NCBI RefSeq assembly: GCF_035918155.1
Contig: NZ_CP109327.1
Coordinates: 6,200,001-6,264,000 of the forward strand
DNA: 64,000 nucleotides
Direction of reading: 5' to 3'
DNA from: Streptomyces sp. NBC_01591
GTDB lineage: Bacteria; Actinomycetota; Actinomycetes; Streptomycetales; Streptomycetaceae
This document shows, one piece after another, positions 20,123 through 28,230 of this stretch. The notes beneath the pieces are model-generated. The model had not been told where the DNA came from. It worked only from the letters and a program-made list of their open reading frames with translations, and ran no database searches. The position numbers were made by a program, and so were the translations under genes. How positions within the stretch are numbered: the first letter of the stretch is position 1; each line of letters begins with the position of its first letter.

Positions 20123-21625
20123 ATGACGGACAACAGCACCATCATCAAGCTCACCGCCGCCGAGATCGCCGCGAAGATCGCCTCCGGCGAGCTCACGGCC
20201 GTCCAGGTCACCGAGGCCCACCTGGCCCGGATCGACGCGGTCGACGAGAAGGTCCACGCCTTCCTGCACATCGACCGCGAGGGCGCGCTCGCGCAGGCCC
20301 GCGCCGTCGACGCCAAGAAGGCGGCCGGTGAGAAGCTCGGCCCGCTGGCCGGCGTCCCGCTCGCGCTGAAGGACATCTTCACCACGCAGGACATGCCGAC
20401 CACCGTCGGCTCCAAGATCCTCGAAGGCTGGATCCCGCCGTACGACGCGACCCTCACCAAGAGGCTGAAGGCCGCCGACGTCGTCATCCTCGGCAAGACC
20501 AACATGGACGAGTTCGCCATGGGGTCCTCCACCGAGAACAGCGCCTACGGCCCGACCGGCAACCCGTGGGACCTCACCCGCATCCCCGGCGGCTCCGGCG
20601 GCGGCTCGTCCGCCGCGCTCGCGTCGTACGAGGCCCCGCTCGCCATCGGCACGGACACCGGCGGCTCCATCCGCCAGCCCGCCGCCGTCACCGGCACCGT
20701 CGGCGTCAAGCCCACCTACGGAGGCGTCTCCCGCTACGGCATGGTGGCCTTCTCCAGCTCCCTGGACCAGGGCGGGCCCTGCGCCCGTACCGTCCTGGAC
20801 GCGGCCCTGCTGCACGAGGCGATCGCCGGGTACGACCCGATGGACTCCACGTCCATCGACGCCCCGGTCCCGCCGGTCGTCGAGGCCGCGCGCAACGGCA
20901 GCGTCGAGGGCATGCGCGTCGGCGTCGTGAAGCAGTTCGCCGGTGAGGGCTACCAGGCCGGTGTCGTCCAGCGCTTCAACGAGTCGGTCGAGCTGCTGAA
21001 GTCGCTCGGCGCCACGATCGTCGAGCTGGACTGCCCGTCCTTCGACCTGGCCCTGTCGGCGTACTACCTGATCGCGCCGTCCGAGTGCTCCTCCAACCTG
21101 GCCCGCTTCGACGCCATGCGCTACGGGCTGCGCGTCGGCGACGACGGCACGAGGTCCGCCGAGGACGTCACCGCGCTCACCCGCGAGGCGGGCTTCGGCG
21201 ACGAGGTCAAGCGCCGCGTCATCCTCGGTACGTACGCACTCAGCTCCGGCTACTACGACGCGTACTACGGCTCGGCGCAGAAGGTCCGCACCCTCATCAC
21301 GCAGGACTTCGAGAAGGCCTTCGACCAGGTGGACGTCATCGTCTCCCCGACGACGCCCACCACCGCCTTCCCGATCGGCGAGCGCGCCGACGACCCGATG
21401 GCGATGTACCTCGCGGACCTGTGCACCATCCCGACCAACCTCGCGGGCAACTCCGCCATGTCGCTGCCCTGCGGCCTGGCCCCCGAGGACGGACTGCCGG
21501 TCGGGCTGCAGATCATCGCCCCCGCCATGAAGGACGACCGTCTCTACAAGGTCGGAGCCGCCGTCGAGGCCGCCTTCGTGGAAAAGTGGGGACACCCGCT
21601 GCTGGAGGAGGCTCCGTCGTTGTGA
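20123..21625 (+). CDS. gatA: Glutamyl-tRNA(Gln) amidotransferase subunit A
   Basis: A 500-aa amidase that frees ammonia from glutamine for conversion of Glu-tRNA(Gln) to Gln-tRNA(Gln). The catalytic residues of the amidase signature are all present: K83 in LALKDIF, S158 in GGSGGGSS and S182 in [10 protein letters not shown]. Length is normal. Its stop codon overlaps the GTG start of the small gene that follows (GTGA), indicating translational coupling. Confidence 0.97.
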   Translation: MTDNSTIIKLTAAEIAAKIASGELTAVQVTEAHLARIDAVDEKVHAFLHIDREGALAQARAVDAKKAAGEKLGPLAGVPLALKDIFTTQDMPTTVGSKILEGWIPPYDATLTKRLKAADVVILGKTNMDEFAMGSSTENSAYGPTGNPWDLTRIPGGSGGGSSAALASYEAPLAIGTDTGGSIRQPAAVTGTVGVKPTYGGVSRYGMVAFSSSLDQGGPCARTVLDAALLHEAIAGYDPMDSTSIDAPVPPVVEAARNGSVEGMRVGVVKQFAGEGYQAGVVQRFNESVELLKSLGATIVELDCPSFDLALSAYYLIAPSECSSNLARFDAMRYGLRVGDDGTRSAEDVTALTREAGFGDEVKRRVILGTYALSSGYYDAYYGSAQKVRTLITQDFEKAFDQVDVIVSPTTPTTAFPIGERADDPMAMYLADLCTIPTNLAGNSAMSLPCGLAPEDGLPVGLQIIAPAMKDDRLYKVGAAVEAAFVEKWGHPLLEEAPSL

Positions 21626-21861
21626 GCGCACTGACCAAGGCCAAGGGCTTCAAGAAGTCCAAGACCGGTACGTACCTGTCCATCGGCACCACCGCCTTCG
21701 GGGCGGTCGGCGTGCTCAAGCAGGCCAAGAAGGCACGCCACGAGCACGACACGCTCCGACTGATCGACGCCGTTGTCTCCGCCGCCGCCATCGCCACGGG
21801 TGTCGCCCTGCTGCTGCGCGAGCTCAAGCGCCTCGGCGATGACGACGTACTGCTGGGCTGA
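21622..21861 (+). CDS. Small protein of unknown function encoded between gatA and gatB
   Basis: A 79-aa protein beginning [22 protein letters not shown]. The N-terminal 40 residues are basic (many Lys). A hydrophobic segment (about 51-66, [22 protein letters not shown]) may be one membrane helix or an amphipathic helix. It overlaps gatA by four bases and ends 15 bases before gatB, so it is translated as part of the operon. I do not recognise a family. A link to amidotransferase assembly or membrane attachment is only suggested by position. Confidence 0.75.
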   Translation: MSALTKAKGFKKSKTGTYLSIGTTAFGAVGVLKQAKKARHEHDTLRLIDAVVSAAAIATGVALLLRELKRLGDDDVLLG

Positions 21862-21876
21862 GAGGGAAGTTTCACC

Positions 21877-23385
21877 GTGACTGTCACCGACCTGGTGTCG
21901 TACGAGGACGCGCTCGCGTCCTACGACCCCGTCATGGGCCTGGAGGTCCATGTCGAGCTCGGCACCAAGACCAAGATGTTCTGCGGCTGCTCCACCGAGC
22001 TCAAGCAGGACGCCAACTCCCAGACCTGCCCGGTCTGTCTCGGCCTGCCCGGCGCCCTGCCGGTCGTCAACGAGATCGGCGTCGAGTCCGCCATCAAGAT
22101 CGGCCTCGCGCTGAACTGCGAGATCGCCGAGTGGTGCCGCTTCGCCCGGAAGAACTACTTCTATCCGGACATGCCGAAGAACTTCCAGACCTCCCAGTAC
22201 GACGAGCCGATCGCCTACAACGGCTATCTGGACGTCCAGTTGGAGGACGGGGAGATCTTCCGGGTGCAGATCGAGCGCGCCCACATGGAGGAGGACACCG
22301 GCAAGTCGACCCACGTCGGCGGAGCCACCGGCCGTATCCACGGCGCGTCCCACTCCCTGCTCGACTACAACCGTGCCGGTATCCCGCTCATCGAGATCGT
22401 CACCAAGCCGATCGAGGGCGCGGGCGCACGGGCCCCCGAGGTCGCCAAGGCGTACGTCGCCGAGCTCCGCGAGCTCATCAAGGCGCTCGGCGTCTCCGAG
22501 GCCCGCATGGAGATGGGCCAGATGCGCTGCGACGTCAACCTGTCGCTGCGCCCCAACGGCACCGAGACGCTCGGTACGCGCTCCGAGACGAAGAACGTGA
22601 ACTCGCTGCGTTCCGTCGAGCGCGCCGCCCGTTTCGAGATCCAGCGCCACGCGGCCGTGCTGTCCTCCGGCGGCACCATCGTGCAGGAGACCCGGCACTT
22701 CCACGAGGAGGACGGCTCCACCACGGCCGGCCGCATCAAGGACAACGCCGAGGACTACCGCTACTTCCCCGAGCCCGACCTGGTGCCGGTTGCCCCGGCC
22801 CGCGAGTGGGTCGAGGAGCTGCGCAAGGGTCTCCCGGAGCTGCCGCGGCTGCGCCGGGCGAGGCTCAAGGAGGAGTGGGGTGTCTCCGAGCACGACATGC
22901 AGTCCATCCTCAACGCCGGCGCGGTCGACCTGATCGTCGCCACGACCGACGCGGGCGCCCCCTCGGACCAGGCCCGCAAGTGGTGGATGGGCGAGCTGGC
23001 CCGCAACGCCAACGAGACCGGCCGCGGCCTCGACGAGCTGCCGATCACCCCGGTGCAGGTCGCCAGGGTGGCCGAGCTCGTCACCTCGGGCGACCTCAAC
23101 GACAAGCTGGCCCGCCAGGTCATCGAGGGCGTCCTCGCGGGCGAGGGCGACCCGGACACCGTCGTCGAGAAGCGCGGCCTGAAGGTCGTCTCCGACGAGG
23201 GCGCGCTGTCCACGGCCGTCGACGAGGCCATCGCCGCCAACGCGGCCATCGCGGACAAGGTCCGCGGCGGCAAGGTCGCGGCGGCGGGCGCGCTCGTCGG
23301 CGCGGTCATGAAGGCCACCCGGGGCCAGGCGGACGCGGCCCGGGTGCGCGAGCTGATCCTGGAGAAGCTCGGCGTCGAGGGCTGA
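21877..23385 (+). CDS. gatB: Aspartyl/glutamyl-tRNA amidotransferase subunit B
   Basis: A 502-aa tRNA-binding and kinase-like subunit. Signature segments are [75 protein letters not shown] and, later, the [11 protein letters not shown] motif. The C-terminal GatB/YqeY domain (about 350-500) follows and ends [16 protein letters not shown] 21877 is preceded by AGAGGGAAG. It is the last gene of the gat operon and is followed by a strong terminator. Confidence 0.97.
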   Translation: MTVTDLVSYEDALASYDPVMGLEVHVELGTKTKMFCGCSTELKQDANSQTCPVCLGLPGALPVVNEIGVESAIKIGLALNCEIAEWCRFARKNYFYPDMPKNFQTSQYDEPIAYNGYLDVQLEDGEIFRVQIERAHMEEDTGKSTHVGGATGRIHGASHSLLDYNRAGIPLIEIVTKPIEGAGARAPEVAKAYVAELRELIKALGVSEARMEMGQMRCDVNLSLRPNGTETLGTRSETKNVNSLRSVERAARFEIQRHAAVLSSGGTIVQETRHFHEEDGSTTAGRIKDNAEDYRYFPEPDLVPVAPAREWVEELRKGLPELPRLRRARLKEEWGVSEHDMQSILNAGAVDLIVATTDAGAPSDQARKWWMGELARNANETGRGLDELPITPVQVARVAELVTSGDLNDKLARQVIEGVLAGEGDPDTVVEKRGLKVVSDEGALSTAVDEAIAANAAIADKVRGGKVAAAGALVGAVMKATRGQADAARVRELILEKLGVEG

Positions 23386-23409
23386 TCCCTCTCCGCAGGC
23401 ACGTCCCCG

Positions 23410-23448
23410 AAGGGGCGGTGCACCCGTGAGCCGGGTGCACCGCCCCTT
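23410..23448 (+). terminator. Terminator after gatB
   Basis: Perfect 17-bp stem: AAGGGGCGGTGCACCCG at 23410-23426 and its complement at 23432-23448, loop of five. It starts 24 bases after the gatB stop. The 3' side runs into a pyrimidine-rich stretch (GGACTTTCCCCT). Confidence 0.9.
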
Positions 23449-23562
23449 GGACTTTCCCCTACGGCCTGTTGGACGTTCACCACCGAGCCGTACGAAATCC
23501 TTCCGCGCGCTACCCGGCTTGATTAGCTTCCCGGCTGTACGACAGGACTCGGGAGGCTCAAC

Positions 23563-25689
23563 TTGACCACGGACATTTCACGGCGACGGCTCTTCGCGCT
23601 CGGCGGCGGTGCGCTCGGCGCCGCGGCGGCGGGGTCGCTGCTGCCGCCGTCGCTGCAGGCCGCGATCGCCGCGCAGCCGGCACACTCGGCGGGGTCCGGA
23701 GGCCGCGACGGGCTCGGAGCCATCAAGCACGTGGTGATCCTGATGCAGGAGAACCGTTCCTTCGACCACTACTTCGGGACGCTCCGGGGCGTACGCGGTT
23801 TCGGTGACCGCAACGCCGTCGAGCTGCCCTCGGGCAAGCCGGTCTTCGAGCAGCCCGCACCGCTGGGCACCTCCGTGCTGCCGTTCCCGGTGCGCGACGC
23901 CGCCGAGACGCAGAAGAAGGACCTCCAGTACATCGGTGCGCTCGACCACTCCTGGAGCGGTGGCGGCAAGGCATGGGCCGGGGGGTGGATGAACGGCTGG
24001 GTGACCGCGAAGACGGCCGCCACCATGGCGTACTACGACCGCCGTGACATCCCGCTGCACTACGAACTGGCCGACACCTTCACGGTCTGCGACGCCTACC
24101 ACTCCTCCGTCCACTCCTCGACCAGCCCCAACCGCAACCACCTGTGGAGCGGGAAGACGGGCAACGAACCGAACGGCAAGCGGGCCGTCGGCAACGACGC
24201 CTACAACGAGGGCGCGCACCCCGGTTACGACTGGGGCACGTACGCGGAGCGGCTGGAGAAGGCCGGGCACAGCTGGCGCACGTACACCGAGTGGGAGAAC
24301 TTCACCGACAACCAGATCGAGTTCTTCGCCACCTTCAAGGCGGTCGCCCGCAAGGCGCTGGCGAAGACCGGCGGCCACACCTTCATGGAGTCGTTCTACG
24401 CCGCAGTGCGGGACGCGGACGCCACGGAGCGGGAGCGGCTGTTCGGCCTGCTGGAGGAGGGTGTCGCCACCCTGGACAAGGCCGAACGCAGCCTCTTCGA
24501 GCGGGCGTTGCGCCGGGTGGAGACCGGAACGCTGGCCGACGAGTTCGCCAAGGACGTGGCGGCGGGCACCCTGCCGGAGGTCTCCTACCTGGTGCCCTCC
24601 GCCGTCGACTCCGAGCACCCGAGCGTCTCCTCGCCGATCCACAGCGCGACGATCGTCTACAAGGTCCTGGACGCGCTGGGCAAGCACCCCGACGTGTGGC
24701 GGCACACCGCGGTCTTCATCAACTACGACGAGAACGACGGCTTCTTCGACCACGTGCCGCCGCCGGTCGCGTCGCCCGAGGTGACCGAGGAGCAGTGGGA
24801 GGGCAAGCCCACCGGTCTCGGCATACGGGTGCCGATGCTCGTCATATCGCCGTGGACCGTCGGCGGTTACGTCTGCTCCGAGGTCTTCGACCACACCTCC
24901 GTGATCCGCTTCCTGGAGCGCTGGACCGGGGTGAAGGAACCGAACATCGGCGACTGGCGGCGCACCGTCACCGGCGATCTGACCTCGGCCTTCGACTTCT
25001 CGCGCGGGCGGCGCCGGCCCGAGGTGGAACAGCCGGGCGCCATCCCGCCGTTCAGCGGCCGCTGGTCGCCGAAGCCGCCGCTCGTGCAGCACATGCCCGT
25101 ACAGGAACCCGGTGCACGCCCGGCGCGCGCGCTGCCGTACCAGCCGGACGCGCAGGCGAAGGTGGTGGACGGCGCGGTGCAGGTGGCCCTCAGCAACACG
25201 GGGCGCTCGTCGGCGCACTTCGCGCTGTATCCGTACGCCGGTGAGTTCCCCGTACCGCAGCACCGGGACGTGAAGGGCACGGCGCAGTGGACTGTGCCCG
25301 TCTCCGGTGCGGCGTACCGGTTCACGGTGACGGGGCCGAACGGCTTCCGTCGCGAGTTCGCCGGGCCCGCGAAGGACGGTGCCTCGGCCGGTGCCGAGGT
25401 CGCGTCGCGGGTCGACGCCCATGAGCGCGACCTGCATCTCACGCTGCGCAACACGGGCCGGACGACGCTCACCTTCACCGTGCGGCCGCTGGGATACGTC
25501 GACGAGGCGGACCTGCGGGACTGGACCAGGACCGTCAAGGTCAAGCCGGGGCGCAGCCGTACAGTGGTGCATTCGGCCGCCGACGCGCACGGCTGGTACG
25601 ACCTGGACGTCACCGTCGACGGGGACGACGCGTTCCGGCGCCGGCTGATGGGGCACATCGAGAACGGCCGGGCGAGCGTCTCGGGCTGA
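23563..25689 (+). CDS. Tat-exported phosphocholine-type phospholipase C
   Basis: A 708-aa secreted phosphoesterase. TTG 23563 is the start, with GGGAGG seven bases upstream. Residues 5-40 are a twin-arginine signal (SRRRLFALGGGALGAAAAGSLLP). The PF04185 catalytic domain begins at IKHVVILMQENRSFDHYFGTLRG and includes NYDENDGFFDHVPPP. Two DUF756 C-terminal repeats follow (about 510-600 and 620-705, RFTVTGPNGFRREFAG and WYDLDVTVDG). It would split phosphatidylcholine or related lipids outside the cell. TAGCTT at 23524 is a possible -10; a single GTTCACC at 23475-23481 resembles half of a PhoP box, which would fit phosphate control. Confidence 0.93.
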   Translation: MTTDISRRRLFALGGGALGAAAAGSLLPPSLQAAIAAQPAHSAGSGGRDGLGAIKHVVILMQENRSFDHYFGTLRGVRGFGDRNAVELPSGKPVFEQPAPLGTSVLPFPVRDAAETQKKDLQYIGALDHSWSGGGKAWAGGWMNGWVTAKTAATMAYYDRRDIPLHYELADTFTVCDAYHSSVHSSTSPNRNHLWSGKTGNEPNGKRAVGNDAYNEGAHPGYDWGTYAERLEKAGHSWRTYTEWENFTDNQIEFFATFKAVARKALAKTGGHTFMESFYAAVRDADATERERLFGLLEEGVATLDKAERSLFERALRRVETGTLADEFAKDVAAGTLPEVSYLVPSAVDSEHPSVSSPIHSATIVYKVLDALGKHPDVWRHTAVFINYDENDGFFDHVPPPVASPEVTEEQWEGKPTGLGIRVPMLVISPWTVGGYVCSEVFDHTSVIRFLERWTGVKEPNIGDWRRTVTGDLTSAFDFSRGRRRPEVEQPGAIPPFSGRWSPKPPLVQHMPVQEPGARPARALPYQPDAQAKVVDGAVQVALSNTGRSSAHFALYPYAGEFPVPQHRDVKGTAQWTVPVSGAAYRFTVTGPNGFRREFAGPAKDGASAGAEVASRVDAHERDLHLTLRNTGRTTLTFTVRPLGYVDEADLRDWTRTVKVKPGRSRTVVHSAADAHGWYDLDVTVDGDDAFRRRLMGHIENGRASVSG

Positions 25690-25706
25690 CCCCGGTCCGG
25701 ACGGTG

Positions 25707-25741
25707 GGGGCGCCGTGGCTCGTCGTACGACGCGGCGCCCC
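25707..25741 (+). terminator. Terminator after phospholipase C gene
   Basis: GGGGCGCCG at 25707-25715 pairs with CGGCGCCCC at 25733-25741; the loop holds the 12-base palindrome CGTCGTACGACG. About 20 bases after the stop. Confidence 0.75.
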
Positions 25742-25742
25742 G

Positions 25743-25811
25743 CCGGAAGCCACCGCGAGTCCGGAAGCCGCTGTAGTTCCGGAAGCCACTCGTCCGGATG
25801 CCGCTGTGAGT
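25743..25811. repeat. Four tandem copies of a degenerate 18-bp repeat
   Basis: Units start at 25743, 25761, 25779 and 25794, each opening CCGGAAGCC or CCGGATGCC and three of them 18 bases long (the third is 15). The array follows the terminator directly and lies upstream of the MmpL gene. Confidence 0.65.
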
Positions 25812-25828
25812 AAGGCCACGAAAGAGAC

Positions 25829-25917
25829 AAAGGATCACGTTCGGCTGCCAGAGTGACGGTTCTCAGGTCATGCGTTCTTTGCAGGTAATTCATGCTTTGT
25901 ACCAGTAAAGGATCACG
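25829..25917 (+). promoter_or_regulatory. AT-richer control region before mmpL with a direct repeat
   Basis: AAAGGATCACG occurs exactly at 25829-25839 and again at 25907-25917. Between them two related stretches, CATGCGTTCTTTGCAGG and CATGCTTTGTACCAG, lie about 20 bases apart. This is the least GC-rich part of the neighbourhood and probably holds the mmpL promoter and a regulator site. Confidence 0.4.
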
Positions 25918-25938
25918 AACCAGCAGGGAGCACGTCCG

Positions 25939-28191
25939 TTGGCTGCCATCGCCCGCTGGTGCATCAGGCACCGTCTCATCGCCGTCCTCCTCTGGCTGCT
26001 CGCCCTCGGCGGCGCGGCCACCGCGGCGGGTTTCGCGGGTTCCGCGTACTCCAACGACTACGAGGTGCCCGGTACGGAGTCCGGCCGCGCCGCCGAGCTC
26101 CTCAGGGACGGCTTCACTGACCTCGGCGGTGACACCGACACCATCGTCTGGCACACCTCCGACTCCACCGTGCGGGCCGACGACGTCCGGCAGACGATGA
26201 CCCGGACCCTGCACGAGGTCGAGGAACTGCCCGGGGTCGGCGCGGTCACCGGCCCGTACGGGGCGTCCGGCACCGCGCAGATCAGCGCCGACGGACACAC
26301 CGCCTACGCCACGATCACCTTCGACCAGCCGGTCGAGGACATCCCGGTGCAGCAGGCCGGGGCCGTCGTCGACACCGCGAAGGCGGCCGACGCCGATCAT
26401 CTCCAGGTGGAGCTGGGCGGCCCGGCCATCGCCCTCACCGAAGCGCCCTCCGTCCACCTCAGCGAGGCCATCGGGGTCGTCGTCGCGGCGGTCGTCCTGT
26501 TCCTCGCCTTCGGCTCGCTCGCCGCCAGCATGCTGCCCATCGCCACCGCGCTGGTCTCCGTCGGCACCGCGTACGCGGGCACCGTGCTGCTCGGCCATGT
26601 GATGACCGTCGCCGACTTCGCCCCCATGCTGGGCATGCTGATCGGGCTCGGCGTCGGCATCGACTACGCCCTGTTCATCGTCACCAGACACCGCAGAGGG
26701 CTGCGCAGGGGTCTGTCGGTCACCGAGGCCGCGCAGAACGCCGTCGCGACGACCGGCCGCGCCGTGGTCTTCGCCGGGGCCACCGTCTGTATCGCACTGC
26801 TCGGCATGCTGATCCTGCGGCTCGGGTTCCTCAACGGTGTGGCGATCGCCGCCTCGCTCACCGTCGTCCTGACCGTGGCCGCCTCGGTGACCCTGCTCCC
26901 CGCTCTGCTGTCCTTCATCGGCACGCGGGCGCTGAGCCGGCGCGAGCGCAGACAACTCGCCGAGCACGGCCCGCAGCCCGAACTGCCCACGGGCTTCGCC
27001 GCCCGCTGGTCCGCCTTCGTCGAACGCCACCCCAAGCTGCTCGGGGCGCTGGCCGCCGTGGTGATGCTGGTACTGGCGCTGCCCACGTTCTCCCTGCATC
27101 TGGGCACCTCCGACCAGGGCAACAACCCCTCGTCGTCGACCACCCGGCAGGCGTACGACCTGCTGGCCGACGGCTTCGGCCCCGGCGTCAACGGGCCACT
27201 GACGATCGCCGCACAGCTGGACGGCGCGGACGACCGGCTCGCGATGGACAGCCTGCCCGCCACGCTGCGGTCCACCGAAGGCGTGGCCTCGGTCGGCCCG
27301 GTCACGTACAACAGCGACGGCGGTACCGCCTTCGTCACCGTCGTACCGAAGTCGTCGCCGCAGTCCCAGGAGACCAGCGCGCTCGTCGACCGGCTGCGCA
27401 CGGACGTGCTGCCACGGGCCGAGCAGAACACCTCGCTCCGGGCCCATGTCGGGGGAGTGACCGCCAGCTACGACGACTTCGCCCGGATCATCATCGGCAA
27501 ACTCCCGCTCTTCGTCGGCGTGGTCATCGGGCTCGGCTGTCTGCTTCTGCTGCTGGCCTTCCGGTCGATCGGTATCCCGCTGAAGGCCGCAGTGATGAAT
27601 GTGGCCGCAGTCGCCTCCTCGTTCGGAGTCGTCGTCGCGATCTTCCAGTGGGGGTGGGGGAGCGAACTGCTGGGGCTGGGCAGCTCGGGCCCCATCGAGC
27701 CGTTCCTGCCGGTGATCATGGTGTCCGTGCTCTTCGGGCTGTCGATGGACTACCAGGTGTTCCTGGTGGGGCGGATGTACGAGGAGTGGCTGGAGACCGG
27801 TGACAACCGGCGGGCCGTCCGGGTGGGTCTCGCCGAGACCGGCCGGGTGATCAACTCCGCGGCCGTGATCATGATTTCGGTCTTCCTCGCGTTCGTCCTC
27901 AGCGGGGACCGGGTCATCGCCATGTTCGGTATCGCGCTCGCCGCGGCCGTCCTGCTGGACGCCTTCGTCCTGCGCACGCTGCTGGTCCCCGCGCTGATGC
28001 ATCTGCTGGGCGGGGCGAACTGGTGGCTGCCGCGCCGGTTGGACCGGCTGCTGCCGCGGATCAGCATCGAGCCTCCCGAACGCGGCCTGCCGCATGCGAG
28101 GATCCCGCAGGCGGCGCAACCGGCAGAGGCGGCGCAGGACGCGCGAGCGGTGGAAGCGGTCCGAGAAGGAGCGGTTCGAGAGGGAGCGTGA
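25939..28191 (+). CDS. MMPL/RND family exporter
   Basis: A 750-aa inner-membrane transporter with about twelve helices in two halves. TTG 25939 is the start (GCAGGGAGCACG upstream). Helix 1 is at about residues 14-34, followed by an extracytoplasmic loop to about 170, helices 2-6 to about 345, helix 7 and a second large loop, and helices 8-12 from about 520. The paired proton-relay segments GVGIDYALF and LSMDYQVF are present, one per half. MMPL proteins export lipids or small hydrophobic compounds by proton motive force; the neighbouring phospholipase suggests a lipid context only loosely. The C-terminus is a short Ala/Arg/Glu-rich tail. It converges with the NACHT gene. Confidence 0.93.
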   Translation: MAAIARWCIRHRLIAVLLWLLALGGAATAAGFAGSAYSNDYEVPGTESGRAAELLRDGFTDLGGDTDTIVWHTSDSTVRADDVRQTMTRTLHEVEELPGVGAVTGPYGASGTAQISADGHTAYATITFDQPVEDIPVQQAGAVVDTAKAADADHLQVELGGPAIALTEAPSVHLSEAIGVVVAAVVLFLAFGSLAASMLPIATALVSVGTAYAGTVLLGHVMTVADFAPMLGMLIGLGVGIDYALFIVTRHRRGLRRGLSVTEAAQNAVATTGRAVVFAGATVCIALLGMLILRLGFLNGVAIAASLTVVLTVAASVTLLPALLSFIGTRALSRRERRQLAEHGPQPELPTGFAARWSAFVERHPKLLGALAAVVMLVLALPTFSLHLGTSDQGNNPSSSTTRQAYDLLADGFGPGVNGPLTIAAQLDGADDRLAMDSLPATLRSTEGVASVGPVTYNSDGGTAFVTVVPKSSPQSQETSALVDRLRTDVLPRAEQNTSLRAHVGGVTASYDDFARIIIGKLPLFVGVVIGLGCLLLLLAFRSIGIPLKAAVMNVAAVASSFGVVVAIFQWGWGSELLGLGSSGPIEPFLPVIMVSVLFGLSMDYQVFLVGRMYEEWLETGDNRRAVRVGLAETGRVINSAAVIMISVFLAFVLSGDRVIAMFGIALAAAVLLDAFVLRTLLVPALMHLLGGANWWLPRRLDRLLPRISIEPPERGLPHARIPQAAQPAEAAQDARAVEAVREGAVREGA

Positions 28192-28230
28192 AGTCCGCTG
28201 ATCGACTGAGCGGTGGTGGGCGGCACGGGC

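Noticed and set aside
23475..23481. PhoP box before phospholipase C
   Set aside because: Only one GTTCACC heptamer is seen; the direct repeat at 11-base spacing that defines the site is missing.
23578..28119. Minus-strand frame of about 1500 codons over phospholipase C and MmpL
   Set aside because: Shadow of two real genes, repetitive low-complexity translation (Arg, Gly, Asp) with no domain.
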